From Chamaecyparis obtusa (taxonomy: Eukaryota > Streptophyta > Pinopsida > Cupressales > Cupressaceae): a stretch of DNA of 64,000 nt. The stretch is from positions 266,001 to 330,000 of the forward strand of contig BSBK01009270.1 in NCBI GenBank assembly GCA_027943335.1, read 5' to 3'. The notes beneath the pieces were generated by a model, which was not told where the DNA came from, made no database searches, and saw only the letters and a list, made by a program, of their open reading frames with translations. This document shows positions 1-11,475 of this stretch, one piece after another. Positions within the stretch are counted from its first letter, which is position 1; the number at the start of each line of letters is the position of its first letter. Made by a program: the position numbers and the translations under genes.

Positions 1-479
1 ATTCCCAACTGGGTTTTACAAGGGGAAGGCGTCCAAGAGACCTTCCTAAAAATGGGGTAGACGTGGACTACCAGGTGGAGAAGCCGTAGTAAAAATGCAA
101 ATTTACCAAGCCACACATGGACTTGGGAAGACCATCTTCAACAAGATTTAGTCGAACTCTCCTTATGCCCCTAGGTTCTCGTAGGCCATACTAGGCATCA
201 TGGGTATCATGGAACCCCATGTATTATCCCTCCACACATGGGAGACTCTACGCAACCTGGGTCTACTTCCTACTACCCCCTTCAAGGTTACTCCACCCTC
301 CCTAAGGTGAGTAAACCTTGAAGAATCCCATCCCAAAATGCAATCACGAATTTAAAACAACTTTTTAACTAAATATAAATTCTAAAACATGAACCATGAG
401 AAGCCATGGACTCCATTAATGGAGATCCAAGCTCAAACACAAGAAAGAAATAACAAAACATCACAAGGGAATACCTTTT
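1..479. other. Unassigned non-coding sequence
   Basis: No open reading frame of note and no recognisable element terminus. It lies upstream of LINE RNase H coding sequence, but I cannot translate it into earlier parts of that ORF, so the LINE is probably 5'-truncated or rearranged near position 480. Confidence 0.4.
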
Positions 480-858
480 TCCAATCCAAGTTTGAAAATA
501 TGAAAACTTTGAAGCTCCTTCCAAAAGGAAGAATTATAACAAAATATGGATTGAAGGGGATTCCCTAAGTATTGTAAATTGTTTGAAGAAAACTTTGACC
601 CCTTCGTGGTCCATAGCCAATGTTTTAAGTAAGGCAAAAAAAATTATTGATACCTTCGAAAAATGCATGATATCCCACATTTTCAGGGAGGCAAATTTAG
701 TGGCTGACTGGGCTGTGAATGTGGCTTGTAAAAGCTAGGTGGAAATTGAGTGGAATGATGGTTCAGATATCCCTTGTGATGGATCATCATTAATTAGTAA
801 GGAGAGGATGAGGAGTAAGCAACACATTTTGAATGAAGAGATCATTAATGAGTATTGA
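480..858 (+). pseudogene. LINE ORF2 C-terminus, RNase H domain
   Basis: Frame 1 reads KIWIEGDSLSIVNCLKK near 541-590, then SHIFREANLVADWAVN near 676-720. These are the catalytic-Asp block (GDS) and the H-REAN-VAD block of the RNase H that ends plant L1 ORF2 (RVT_3 type). The enzyme would remove the RNA strand after target-primed reverse transcription. One in-frame TAG is seen at 736-738; the frame then stays open to TGA at 856-858. The last 26 nt overlap the next ORF, which begins with ATG at 833 in the +1 frame. Upstream of about 540 the frame is uncertain and a frameshift is likely. The copy cannot be functional, as no reverse transcriptase is present. Confidence 0.7.
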
Positions 859-2803
859 GTGCAAAAATCTATTTGACTATCATGAACGAGAATGGCTTGA
901 TTTCGAGACAATTATTGGGGTCCTTTGGCATGATCTATGGGTTGTGAATAACATTAATAATGTTTATTACAATTCAAAGGCAAAGTTGCAGAGAGAGGAA
1001 ATTCATTTGAACTTCGGCTTTCTGTTATTTCACAAAGCCATGGGAGGCAGAAAGAGAAGATGTGAGCCGGCGGATTGTAGTGATTGGAAACAAAATAAGA
1101 AAATTTGGAAAATTATCAAAGAAGGGGGTCTAGGAAAATTTTTGGAGAGATTACATGGAGGGAAAGTGGCGGTGACCAGAAATTTCACCAAAACTTGGAA
1201 CAAGGGAAGCGTTCTGGTGGGCATGCAAAACATGGAGGTAACGGAGGAAGTGGTTGCTGAAGCGACTAGCTTGATGACTAAGGGCATCAACTTCTACAGG
1301 GATAGGAAGATTTTAGACAAAGCCTTGGAGGCTTTTGCACCCACGAAGTAGGAGAGAGACTATATGGTTAAGGTGGACAATTTGTACTTTAACCCTAAGT
1401 TCATTTCTAGGCCCTGGCACCTTGTTTTATTTGTTATCATAGGCTACATTACCCTTGATGGTCGGTATACTAAAATCTACAACCACCATCTTACTCTTCT
1501 GAACCATTTTAGGCATGGGGTTAAGATTAATTTTCCTTTCTATTTACTGAGTTCTTTGAATGCTTCCCTCCTTCACTGGAAAAGGGATCCGAAGGGTGAT
1601 CATGTCTGCCATGAAGGGCTCATGGTCCTCATATTTGAGGTGTTGAAGTCGAAGAAGGTGGAAAGATCTTGGCTCAATAGAAAAGCCCTGGAGGACTATG
1701 ATACTTATGGGAAGGAGTTTGAGGAGCCTTTTATGGAGGAAACAGAAGATGAAGAGGGGGATTCTGAGGATTACCAGGAGGATAGCCCTAAGGAAATAAA
1801 AAAGAAAAGGAAGATGGAGGATTCTACTACTGACATGGAATTAGAGGAAGAAGAGAGCAGGGAGGAGAGGTCCAAGAAGCAGGGGAAGAAGAGACCAGAA
1901 CCTATTAGAAATCGTATGAGAACTAAAATTGGGAAGAAGAAAGTTGTGAAGAGGGTCTTCATATCTTTTGATGAGGGTTCCTCTTCCTAGGGAAAGAATG
2001 ATCAGGAAAACTATGTGGAAAAAAACCCTGCTGTGGAGGAGAGTGGGCATACCGGTAAAGATGTTTGGGTTGAGGAAAAACTCCAGCAAGAAGTTGCACA
2101 AGACGTGACTAATATTGAGAAAGATGGGTATGAGAAGGAAAATGCCAACCTAGATAAGGAGAAGGTGGAGAATCCTAAGGAGAACATGGAGGAAGAGAAC
2201 ATGGGTCCTGAGATTAATGAGGGGAGGAACAAGGATTTTGAGAATTTGGGGTGCCTGGCCTTCTTCTCTACCCTTAGCATAATGAAGAATGACATCACTG
2301 TGATGAAGTCCAACATCCACCAGCTGCAAAAAGAAACGGGGATTCTTAAAAGGATGAACCTGGGGGAGAAAACCTTGAGCTAGACTATTGATGAGCTCAT
2401 TGACATTATTTCCAAAGCTGAGGGTTTTGCTACCTTCAATGATAGACTTAATGCCATGGAGTAGAAAATCCAATGCAGTAATGTTTTAACCAGGAAAGTT
2501 GAGACTATGGAAAACAGAATTGACAAGTTGGAGAAGACTATGGGGAATATTGCAAAACAGAGCTTTTCTGTCCTCAAGGCTTCAAATGAGCACATGAAGA
2601 TCTTGGTTGACAATTTTGATAATAGGAAAGGGAACCAAGAGATCATAGAGACTAAAGAGGAACGGGGACCTAGCAAGCGTAAGAGATCCAGGTCCAGGAT
2701 GGTGGAAGATGGCAACAAGAACGACATGGAAGAACTGAAGCTGTCTGCTGCAAACATGCAGATTCTTGCAGATCAGGCTGCAGAGCTGATGAAATGTGTT
2801 TAG
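833..2803 (+). pseudogene. Long extra LINE ORF: basic/acidic coiled-coil protein
   Basis: One reading frame of about 657 codons, interrupted only by four TAG codons (1349-1351, 1988-1990, 2381-2383, 2462-2464), runs from ATG 833 to TAG 2803. The N-terminal ~270 residues look globular and contain RDRKILDKALEAF and YITLDGRYTKIYNHH. These recall repetitive plant 'transposon-associated' proteins, but I cannot name the family. Next come a Glu/Asp/Lys-rich stretch with a nuclear-localisation-like KKKRK (about 1798-1815), a Lys/Glu-rich region, a predicted coiled coil (about 2270-2600, including MENRIDKLEKTMGNIAKQ), and a basic KRKRSRSR near 2676. The start is chosen because a TGA in the same frame (830-832) immediately precedes ATG 833. 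The ORF overlaps the RNase H ORF by 26 nt. A nucleic-acid-binding or chaperone role would be a guess. Confidence 0.6.
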
Positions 2804-3003
2804 ACAGCAGCTTGCTGTCTTGCTTTCCTTTTTTGTTGTCCTTTGTCTTTTGGCTGGTCTTTGTGTTTAAGGACTTGTTTGTGATGCTTTTTTTGGTGCT
2901 GATGCACTTGAACTATTGGAGCTTAAATGTTTTATCTATTATCTCTATGTAAAAGGTTCGGGTCCTTTCAAAACCTATTTTTATGTAATCAAAACATACA
3001 TAG
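2804..3003 (+). other. LINE 3' UTR
   Basis: T-rich trailer following the extra ORF, with short T runs and a closing plant-L1-like motif ('ggttcgggtcc', then 'tgtaatcaaaacata'). There is no long poly(A). The tail appears to end near 3000, where the sequence character changes. Confidence 0.5.
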
Positions 3004-3576
3004 TCATACATTTTTTTATAATGTTAAATGTATTATTTGAGACCGTCTAATGATCCAAGATCAATGGCTGAAGTTTAATTTCGGCCCCAATTTCTTGAAG
3101 GAAATAGAGTTGTCGAGGAAGGCACCAAAATGTTGACACGTAGAAAATTAGGGTTGTCAACTTGTCTGTAGACTATAGTGTACACATTATTTAGCTATCA
3201 CGCACCACTTCCAAATTTGTACAGGTGATCTAACCGATTTTTGACTGTTTTGCATTTATGGGAAAGATTTACTGCCAGATATGAAATATTTAGGACAAAA
3301 TTTTAATTTCTCACACACATGCATTTAGGGGAAAGATTTACATGAAAGATTTAGAGGCATATTAAGGACAATGGATTTAATACCATTAAAGGAAAAATAA
3401 TTTATTGCTAAGTAACGATCAAGGATTGAAGGGCTATTTATAGACGATCTAGCTTCATTATTCATCGATTCATCTTTGGCCTTTGCTAGTCTGCTAGATA
3501 ATTTGTTTGTTTAGGGTCTGCACTCTGCACTCTGCAAATAATTTGTTTTTAAGTTTGCTAAAGTTTTACTATTTTA
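3004..3576. other. Unassigned; possible promoter of the next remnant
   Basis: No coding potential seen. 'ggctatttatagac' at about 3430-3443 is a TATA-like sequence about 140 bp before ATG 3579, so this may be the promoter side of the degenerate ORF that follows. Weak evidence. Confidence 0.25.
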
Positions 3577-3963
3577 GATGGACACTCCAATTAGGCTTAC
3601 ATGCACATCTGAGGAGGCATAGAAGGCTTTTCTGGGTTCCTTTTCTGATGAAACCTTAGAATCTATTTGTTAATGTTGTTGTGTTCATAGAAATAGGAGT
3701 GGGGATCCCTTGGGCAAGTGAAATACCCAAACTTCTCCTCCCAGGCTAGAATGTGGTCATGCAGCCTTTTCTGTTGAGCCTGATTGGTGGGTAGTTGAAA
3801 CACCTTAGGAAATGAGCACTGATTGCTAGGGATTTTCTTCGTAAGTGGTTCATGCTTTACAAAGAGGAGGCTCAGGTAGGGCAATACGGGTGGCTCGATG
3901 AATTCTCACAGTTAATCCTCTCTGCAAAATTCTACTTAGATGGAGCTGAAGGGCAAAATCACT
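3577..3963 (+). pseudogene. Degenerate ORF of unknown family, N-terminal part
   Basis: An ATG near 3579 opens a short reading (MDTPIRLTCTSEEA, then TAG). After a frame change the sequence reads LIARDFLRKWFMLYKEEAQ and YGWLDEFSQLILSAKFYLDG, up to about 3955. Internal stops are TAG or TGA. The composition is protein-like (amphipathic, few low-complexity runs), but I do not recognise the family. It may be the N-terminal end of the gene whose remains resume at 5900, separated by about 1.9 kb of AT-rich DNA with tandem repeats. That link is inference from position only. Confidence 0.3.
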
Positions 3964-4740
3964 AGTGGACTACTAGTGGTTTTTTTTTTATAAAAACATA
4001 CCTCATTTTTGGGTTTTTTTTGTTTATAGTATAATAGTAGGTTTCCCTTTGTAGTATTGTACTGGAAGTGCACAATGTAATTATAATTTTATGAAAAAGT
4101 ACAATGAAAATTTTGCAAGCTTTAGCTCATTTCAATTTGTGTTTTATGGGTACAAAAAATGGTTTTTAGACTTCTTTGTCACTGTGATTGCAATATTTTA
4201 ATTAGTTGCTTTATCTGTGTATTTGACATGTATGATGTAACTTGTAAGTATGTTTCAGTAGAAATAAGGAAACGTTCAAATGATGCGGATGGTATTTCTA
4301 TTTTTAAATCTAAATATTTAAAATGTATCACAGTTGTACAATATAGACAATGGTAGTTAATATGAAAGATTTATAGAATTTTGAAGGACAAATGAATTAA
4401 TAAGGTTAGAGAAAAAATTTATGGTTTTCTAATTATAATGTATGAGAATTATATGTGATTATAATTATCAACGTTAAAGTTATAATCAATAAAAAATATT
4501 ACTTTAACTAATAACTCATGTTTGGGAGACCTAGCGAGTTAGCGACCAAAGAAATGAGAAATCTCATAATCTCTAAACACTAACTTAAGTAATATTATTA
4601 AAAAATAGTGCATTTTGAATTTTTACTATTCAATTAAATAACTTTAAATGTTATTAACTTATTATCCATTATTAATTAATATCTATAAAGGAAATAATAA
4701 TAGTATAACATTTAACAATGTCCATTGCAAATAACTACTG
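3964..4740. other. AT-rich non-coding DNA
   Basis: Very AT-rich, with T runs and no convincing ORF. It begins with the near-palindromic CACTAGTGGACTACTAGTGG (3959-3978), which resembles two CACTA-type tips back to back, but no element follows. Confidence 0.35.
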
Positions 4741-5440
4741 TTGGATGAGCACAGATCGATGATGTACAATGGACTTTGGGATGAAAAGGAAAAGCAACCC
4801 CATCTTTTCAAACCCGTTCCAGAATCATGACACGTGTCACTAAACACGTTCCACTTGTAGTCTCCCACGGTCCACCAACAATGTCATTTCAATTTGATGA
4901 TGACGTGACACGTCTGACTTGTGAGGTGAGTTAGCCTAACTAGGTGAGTTAATGGGACCCACGGGGCCACCACACCACTCAGTGCACTCCCAAGATAGTG
5001 ACTAACAATGACATAATGACTATTGGATGATTGTAGATAAACAACCGAAGTTGTATTTCAAGTCGAAAGGAAAAAGAAACCCCATCTTTTCAAACCATTC
5101 CAAAATCATGACACGTATCACTAAACACATTCCACTGATCCACTTGCAGTCTTGCACATCTTACCAACAATGTCATTTGATGATGATGTGACATGTCTAA
5201 CTTGTGAGGTGACTCAGCCATCAGGTGACAAGGTGAGTTAATGGGACCCATAGTGCCACCACACTAGATAGTGACTAACATTGCATTGACATTATGACCA
5301 TTGGATGATTGTAGATCAACGACCGAAGCTATATTTCAGGCTAAAAGGGAAAATAAATACAACTTCTTTGCAAACCCATTCTGGAGTCATGACACGTGTC
5401 CACTCACACGGTTAGTGACAAGTGTGACGATTGTAGATTG
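4741..5440. repeat. Tandem ~280-bp repeat, three copies, with G-box/ABRE-like cores
   Basis: The phrase 'ttggatga' starts equivalent units at 4741, 5023 and 5301, giving periods of 282 and 278 bp. Each unit has a run like 'ccatcttttcaaaccc', then 'tcatgacacgt', then (copies 1 and 2) 'aacaatgtcattt', 'acttgtgaggtga' and 'gagttaatgggaccca'. Copy 3 is cut short near 5430. CACGTG occurs in copy 1 (4831-4836) and copy 3 (5393-5398) and is CACGTA in copy 2. Such boxes bind plant bZIP/bHLH factors. The array lies about 450 bp upstream of the ORF remnant at 5900 and could be its promoter or an unrelated minisatellite. Confidence 0.75.
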
Positions 5441-5899
5441 TAAACTTTTTGCACTTTAAATTTCCAATCGAATTTTTCATTTATAAGTATAAGTTATTAA
5501 GTAGTCTGTAGTACAAATTTCTAGGTTGAGGATTGAGGTCCAAGGAAAGAAACAAAGTCTATCATCTCTCGAGTCTCTTCGCAATCATAGTCTGCAAAAA
5601 TTAAAACTAAGGGTAACAGGTAACTACTAAAATCTTGAACACCTAGGTCCCACATTTTAAATTTTTCAAATCTCTTGATTTACAACTTTACTGTTTATAT
5701 TATAGAAAAAAAAAAGTAGCCTGTTACTTGTTAGGGTTTAATTTTGAATCACCCTAGTAAATTGTAGGCTTGTAGCTGTGTATAAATATTTGAATTTTCC
5801 TATGAGTAAATAGTACATGTCATAGAGAGGGTATTTGCATTGGAATATGTATGACAGATGGAGAGCACAGATGTACTCTTTAATGGTTAGCAAAAGAAA
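5441..5899. promoter_or_regulatory. Possible promoter/5' leader of the 5900 remnant
   Basis: Contains 'gtgtataaatatttg' (about 5776-5790), a good TATA box about 110 bp before ATG 5900, directly downstream of the CACGTG repeat array. No coding potential. Assignment is by position only. Confidence 0.3.
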
Positions 5900-8620
5900 A
5901 TGATATTTCCTTCCTTGCCTTTCTCAGTTGGAGGGTTCGCATTTGAGAGAAGAGGATTCAAAGTGGCACAAGCCATTTTTATAATTTTTTTCTTTGATGT
6001 TGATAGTCACTGGCAGTATGATCCACTCAACATAATTGAAACAAAGCTTAGAGAGAATGGGAACTCTGCAAGAAAATGTCAACATGAAAGTATGCCATTG
6101 ATTGAAAAATTTAAAAATATAGATTCCTGAGACGAGGTCAAAAAAGAGATGGAGAAATATGTTGCTGAAAATAATATGTCAATATAGGAATTTTCATCAC
6201 AAATTATCTCATTACACAAATAGAAAGGAAAAGTGCAGGCCATGACATCGTACAATTTCTACTAGAAAGTTGCTCAACCATCTACAAAATCTATTCCAAA
6301 TGACCTAATGGATGAATGTATGGATGATAATTAGAGTTGAACCAAAATTCATGATTTTTGTGAAATGAGGAAGAATCTCGGTGAGCCAAAGACCTCTAAA
6401 GATCTTTATGAGGTGGAAGAGGATAAAATGTTTAACGACTTGTGAAATAAGGAGCATCTAGCTAAAGCATATGTCATCGATAATGATGACTATGACCAAG
6501 ATTCTATGAATCCCACATCCAGTGTGAATCCCACAATTAGTAGAGGAGTTGATGAGTCCACAAAAGATAAATATACCAAAGGGGCAGATATTATACAAAA
6601 ATGGGCTACCCAAGTTTTGGTGGTCTGGGTCCTAGTGGACAAGGGGTTTGATCTGCACCTAACCCACTAGCTCCACCAAAACATGGTGAGAAACTAGGCC
6701 TTGGGGTTGGATTTCAATCATCATATTCATCAACTCAGTCAATTCCATTAGTTCCAGCTTCAAATACAATTCCACCTATTCCAAGCACTTATATTCAATC
6801 TATATCAATTTCCACTCCCACAACTGTGGATATCAATCCGAAAAGGACATTATAGATAGACATGAAAACAATGGTTCCCAGAGATCAAGGCAGTGTAAAG
6901 AAGAAAAAGGTTATGACAATTATTAGTACAACAATGTCAATGGTGACTGTGAGTCCAACAATTACCCAACCTTTAGGACAAAACCCTGAGAACTGTCCAA
7001 AAAATCCACTTGTAATGGGTCAGGGTGTTTCTAATCATCATGGTGGAATTAGAAGAACCACATGCAACATATGTGGAATCTTATACATCAGTGCAAGTGC
7101 TATTTCACCATTCAAACATTCAATTGTGTCACAAAACCCTGATTTTTTGTTACAATGATTTTGTAACTCACTATGAACAATCAAAAAATAGGAATAGACA
7201 AAATAGTAAGACAATGAAGATGGAAGCAGTTGTTGCATCTCATGATGTAGAACCTGCATCCAATAGGTTATTTCTCATATATGACCCAAATAAAGATATG
7301 ATGGAATTCATGGTTGTTATGCCCCCAGCTAGAGATAATAATTGACCAGAGTCAGTTAGATCCATCTCAATTTCAAGTTAGCACCCTCCAAATGGATTTA
7401 TCCAAAATTTAAAATGTGAACAAGATAAATGTGTTGAAAATGACCAACCAAGTGGTCTATAGTTCACTCATGAAGTTGGAGAGAGAGAAAGGAAAGCTTC
7501 AGGGCACAATAGATAAGTTAAAGGTAGACCTGGAAAATGTAAAGGCAACTGAGAAAGTAGCAGAAAATAGGTGCAAAGAATTAGAGAGAAGGATAAAAAA
7601 TTCATCCTCTAAAGAAACAATTGGACAAAAAGAACATATGGACACAGAACTGAAAACTCTGAGGGAAAAATTGGAACAGAGTGAAAAAAAAACTTGAGGA
7701 TGAAAAAGCCTCTTCATTAAGTTTATACAAAACTTGGAGAATGCGGGACATGCAAACAATAAGTTGAAGAAAGAATTGGAGAATAAGAGGGTAAAAATAG
7801 AACAATGGGAAGAGAAAGAAAAGCAAATAAGACAACATAGTGAACACTAGTTCTCAGAAATGAGAGAAGACCTAAAGAAGGCAAATAATACAATTAAAAA
7901 TTATGAAAACATCTTGAATGACCATGTAAATAATACAATCAAGCAAATAAAAAAATTCTTCTGGGGGAAAATAAAGATGTTTGGTGATAGGTTGTGTGGT
8001 TGGTTTAAATTGAATGAAACTCTTACAGATGTTTTTGGGAAGCTGAAAGAGCACATTGAGAAGAACAAAAGTTTTTGTCAGAAATAGAAAACTACAAAGC
8101 AGATTATGCAAGAAATCAATAGAACCAGTGACAATCATTTGGAAACCAAGGGAATTCAGGACCGTGTTGGTGCAACAATAAAGGTGACCTCTGTATTTCA
8201 AAAATGTTAGAAACTAATAGAAGCAGAAGAAACTCTTGTCTTATTCAGGCCAAAGCTCACCAAGATGAGTAGTAAAACAACCAAATTGATAGCTCTTGGT
8301 TTGTTGAGTCTTTGTTCTAATTACTCATAAAAAAGTTTTGTTGGAAGAGAAACTTACAAAAAAAAGTTGGAGGACACAATGACATCTGATTTAGGGAACC
8401 TTCCTTGAGACAGAACTCATGAAGGCATTGCAAAGTCCATAAAAAATTTACAAATTTGAATGCAATAATGGAAGGAACATTGCTTTCAACTCACTCTTCC
8501 AAGTATGGATGGATGATGAGGTTGCAGGTCATTTACTATAACATCACAAATTTTTCCCTTCCAACCGATGAAGAATGGAGCATACTAAACAAACTGACAG
8601 AATTAACTTGATCTCATCAA
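5900..8620 (+). pseudogene. Degenerate gene of unknown family with C-terminal coiled coil
   Basis: Several open stretches in changing frames read as one decayed protein. Residues near 5900-6130 are hydrophobic then charged. A Lys/Glu/Asp-rich segment follows (6131-6600, at least six in-frame stops), then a Ser/Thr/Pro-rich linker (6600-6860) and a short Cys-containing segment (TCNICG, near 7060). A strong coiled coil occupies 7416-7860 (heptads in LEREKGKLQGTIDKLKVDLE and TELKTLREKLEQSEKK), with a further helical basic part 7860-8090 and traces to about 8600. No catalytic motif is visible. It may be a transposon accessory protein or a captured host coiled-coil gene. Absence of long introns would suit a TE gene, but splice sites were not resolved. 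Confidence 0.4.
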
Positions 8621-9403
8621 TCATAGTATTTGAAAGTACTTTCAATTTCAATCATCTCTATATCTTTAGTATATATCTTTGATATTATCCTAAATACTAG
8701 AGTCTAGAATTGAGTTTAAAGTAACAAGTTTGAACTTTGTTTTTTGAACAGGATCAATGTTGTAGTCTTGTAGATGTTATTGCCAATGCTAATTTACTAA
8801 ACCAGCTTGTCAAATGCAGAAATGTACAACTAAATTTGTAGAGATGTTGTAGACTTGTAGTTGTCTTACTACTTTAGATTTTGAGACTTCACATTAGGAA
8901 AATCAACCTGAAGCTGTTGTTGCTCCCTTGTTTCTATAAAAGGGAATTCACGGTCATTGGCTTAGGGTAATAAAATTGACATTGGGCAATGTGTGAATTG
9001 CAAAATTGCCAATGGGTATTGAGTCATTGAATTTTGTAAAAAGAATCACAGATTTGTTTTCTTACGAGTATTAATGAATGAATTGTTAGATTGTATCATA
9101 TTTGTAATTAAATTAATGAGAATCAATATTTCTAACTCTAAGAATTGTAACATATGAATTTCTATGTTGTCAAAAAAATAATGAAAAATCTACAAGAATT
9201 GTACCATATGGGCTGAATAATGCAAATGAAAACCATTATTAATTCTGGAATTGAATCTTGAATCTTGATGACATTATCAACCACATTCATGTTTTTGACA
9301 TTGGAAATTTGGAATATGCTATTATGCATGATTGATGATGAGATATAGAAATTGACAGTAGACTTCAGGAAAAAGTTTAATAAATACCTAGGACCTGCTA
9401 CTT
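8621..9403. other. Unassigned AT-rich DNA left of the hAT gene
   Basis: No convincing ORF. It should contain the 3' UTR and perhaps the left terminal inverted repeat of the hAT element, but I could not find a matching inverted repeat or an 8-bp target duplication. A small stem is seen around 8979-9020 (GGGCAATG / ATTGCCAAT). Confidence 0.35.
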
Positions 9404-11475
9404 CTACAATGGTTCAACTTCAAGATACCACATCATATCATTATTGAGATCGTCAGATTCATTTCCATCAACTTCATAGCTTCCTTGGTTCTTCGATATG
9501 TTTTCTTCACTCTGCATACCTCCTCTTAATTGATGTTCACCGCTAGTAGTACTAGTACTAGTAAATGATTCAATGACATCACTCTCTATGGCATTCCCAA
9601 TCCCACTTTGGTTTGAAATGTTTCCCAACCCTCTTCTCTGACATTTCTTCCTCCACATTTTCAGTGCCCTTTTGTAGGGAAAAGTATTGACTTCATACCT
9701 GGATGTATAGAGCCTCAAGCAATTTTCAAGATTCTTGTCTAGTTTGTTTCTTAGCTTTGACTTTAGGAATCCCAAAGCACTAAAAAATCTCTCATCCTCC
9801 ACCGACCCCAATATCACGGCCAGACATAAATCAGTAAGCTTGAAATATTCTGATATTGAATCAATCAACATTTTACTCTCAGCTAGATTTTTCCAAAGCC
9901 TTGATACTGATCCATCTTCACCAGGGTTCTACATAATATTATATTGTTCCCTCATTGTTATTGAAAAATGACCTAATTTCTCTCTCAAATGATTTGCATG
10001 TAAAATTCCATTTAGAGTTACTCCATTTAACTCTTTGGTTTTGCAGAAATGATCTATCAAAGTTAGTAGCTTAGTTTTAAAATCTTTCAGATTATTCAAA
10101 CTCCAATATCGAGGAAACACGATAGCCATAGATTCAAGTAGTTTGAATAGAGAGAATCTTTCTCTAATCTGTGTGGAAAGATCAAAGGCAATGTGATTCA
10201 CAGAAGCTGTTATAGACTCAATGATCTTGGTAAAGTCTTCCCTTTTAATACTTGATACTCACCTCCTAGGGTTCTTTCCTAGTTCCTCAGACTCGATCCT
10301 GGTAAAGTAGTGCATTGGTATCTCAACTCCATGAACTTCTGCACATAACTCCCCATTTGCACCAATTTTTAAAAAGTTATCAAGATTGTCCAAATCTATG
10401 ATTTTCAACCAGCTGGCAAATTTTACATCATCGACACATAATCGATAGAGATTATCGAGCGTCATGCATGTCAATTTATGAAACGCAACATATTTTGCAA
10501 TATACATAGCTCTTTGCTAGGCCTTTTTCATTAAATTTCTCATTTCCCCAAGCATGGGGAGAAAACCTTCTAATGTTAAGAGTGTCTCTACATTACTTAA
10601 CATTGTCAACATCGTAGGAAATTTTGGTTTCCCTGCTTCGTCACAACTTGAGTTCATTAGACCAAGCAATGATTGATATTCTAAAAAAACTTGATGTGCT
10701 GGTCCATCCAAAGAGATCCATCTGGTATCATTATCCTTAAGAAGCTTGTTCCCATCGGTTAGTCCTTCGGCAAAGTGTTGAAATTCCCTCAATCATTTCG
10801 GACTTCAACAAAAGTATTGGTAGAGCTCTTTGATTAAAACTTCAATTTTTTGTACTGGAGCATGCTTGCTGACAACTCCAAAAGCTAGATTCATTTTGTG
10901 GGCCATGTAGTGAATGGGAGTAATGTAGGGTGCATAAGAAGATTGTATCTTTGTGCAAAGACTGCCCCTATGGCCTTGCATTACTGAAGCTCCATCCACT
11001 CCAACACACACCAGCTTGTTGGTAATTGTCATGTCATCTATACCTCCATATTCAATTAGAGAACTCTTTACTAGTTCAAATAAATTTTCTGTTGTCGCAA
11101 TATCCTTCATTTTAGAAACAGTTAGTAGATGAGGTTGGCGACCAAAATTTTGCATAGCATAAACATGCATGCATACCTAGGAATTATTGTCTACTGGTGT
11201 AACCTCATCTAAAGACAATGCAATAAAATTTGACTCTTTAATTTTTGCCTTCAGATCCTATTTTTCAACCTTGGAGGATAACTTGCCCATTCCTATCCAC
11301 TGTTTACTGACCAATGACTGATAGGATAGTTACAAACTTTCAGAAAGTGTAATAAAGCACTCAATGATGGGTAGTCTATCATAGGATGCCCTCTACTCAA
11401 AATATTAAACACAACACTTAACTAAACAACTTTTCCCATTAGTTCTACTTCCAATGCTTTTCCAAAACAAGCTTC
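9404..11475 (-). pseudogene. hAT transposase, catalytic core and dimerisation domain
   Basis: Minus-strand pieces in N-to-C order: RGHPMIDYPSLSALLHFLK (about 11360-11400); FIALSLDEVTPVDNNS with a putative catalytic Asp (about 11178-11230); HVYAMQNFGRQPHLLTVSK; KLVCVGVDGASVMQGHRG (about 10970-11025); DNDTRWISLDGPAHQVFLEY (about 10680-10735). Then a helical region, and finally SVEDERFFSALGFLKSKLRN (about 9750-9810), the hAT C-terminal dimerisation (Dimer_Tnp_hAT) block. This order fits the ZNF862/KIAA1586-like hAT proteins. Stops at 11177-11179, near 11430, 10805, 10514, 10257 and 9927 and probable frameshifts make it dead. Several stops are TAG where homologues would have Trp or Gln. The transposase would have bound element ends and cut and pasted them in the nucleus. 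Confidence 0.8.
11471..11475. repeat. Target-site duplication of the copia element, left
   Basis: GCTTC immediately before the 5' LTR; the same 5 bp follow the 3' LTR at 43930-43934. Five-bp duplications are standard for LTR retrotransposon integrase. Confidence 0.9.

Larger units (their letters stand above)
480..3003 (+). mobile_element. L1-type LINE, 3' portion, with an extra downstream ORF
   Basis: Three parts are in the order expected of a LINE 3' end: an RNase H coding tail (to 858), a long second ORF (833-2803), and a T-rich 3' UTR ending in the phrase typical of plant L1 tails, 'gtaaaaggttcgggtcc' (about 2950-2967) followed by 'tgtaatcaaaacata' near 3000. Reverse transcriptase and endonuclease are missing, so the copy is truncated at its 5' side. 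A clear target-site duplication was not found. The extra ORF between RNase H and 3' UTR is the unusual part. LINE assignment is from motif reading; element limits are approximate. Confidence 0.65.

Noticed and set aside
1030..1290. Minus-strand ORFs across 1030-2757
   Set aside because: Shadows of the long plus-strand ORF at 833-2803, which keeps one frame for 2 kb.
3959..3978. CACTAGTGGACTACTAGTGG resembling two CACTA tips or an excision scar
   Set aside because: Only 20 bp, no subterminal repeats on either side and no target duplication; could be chance.
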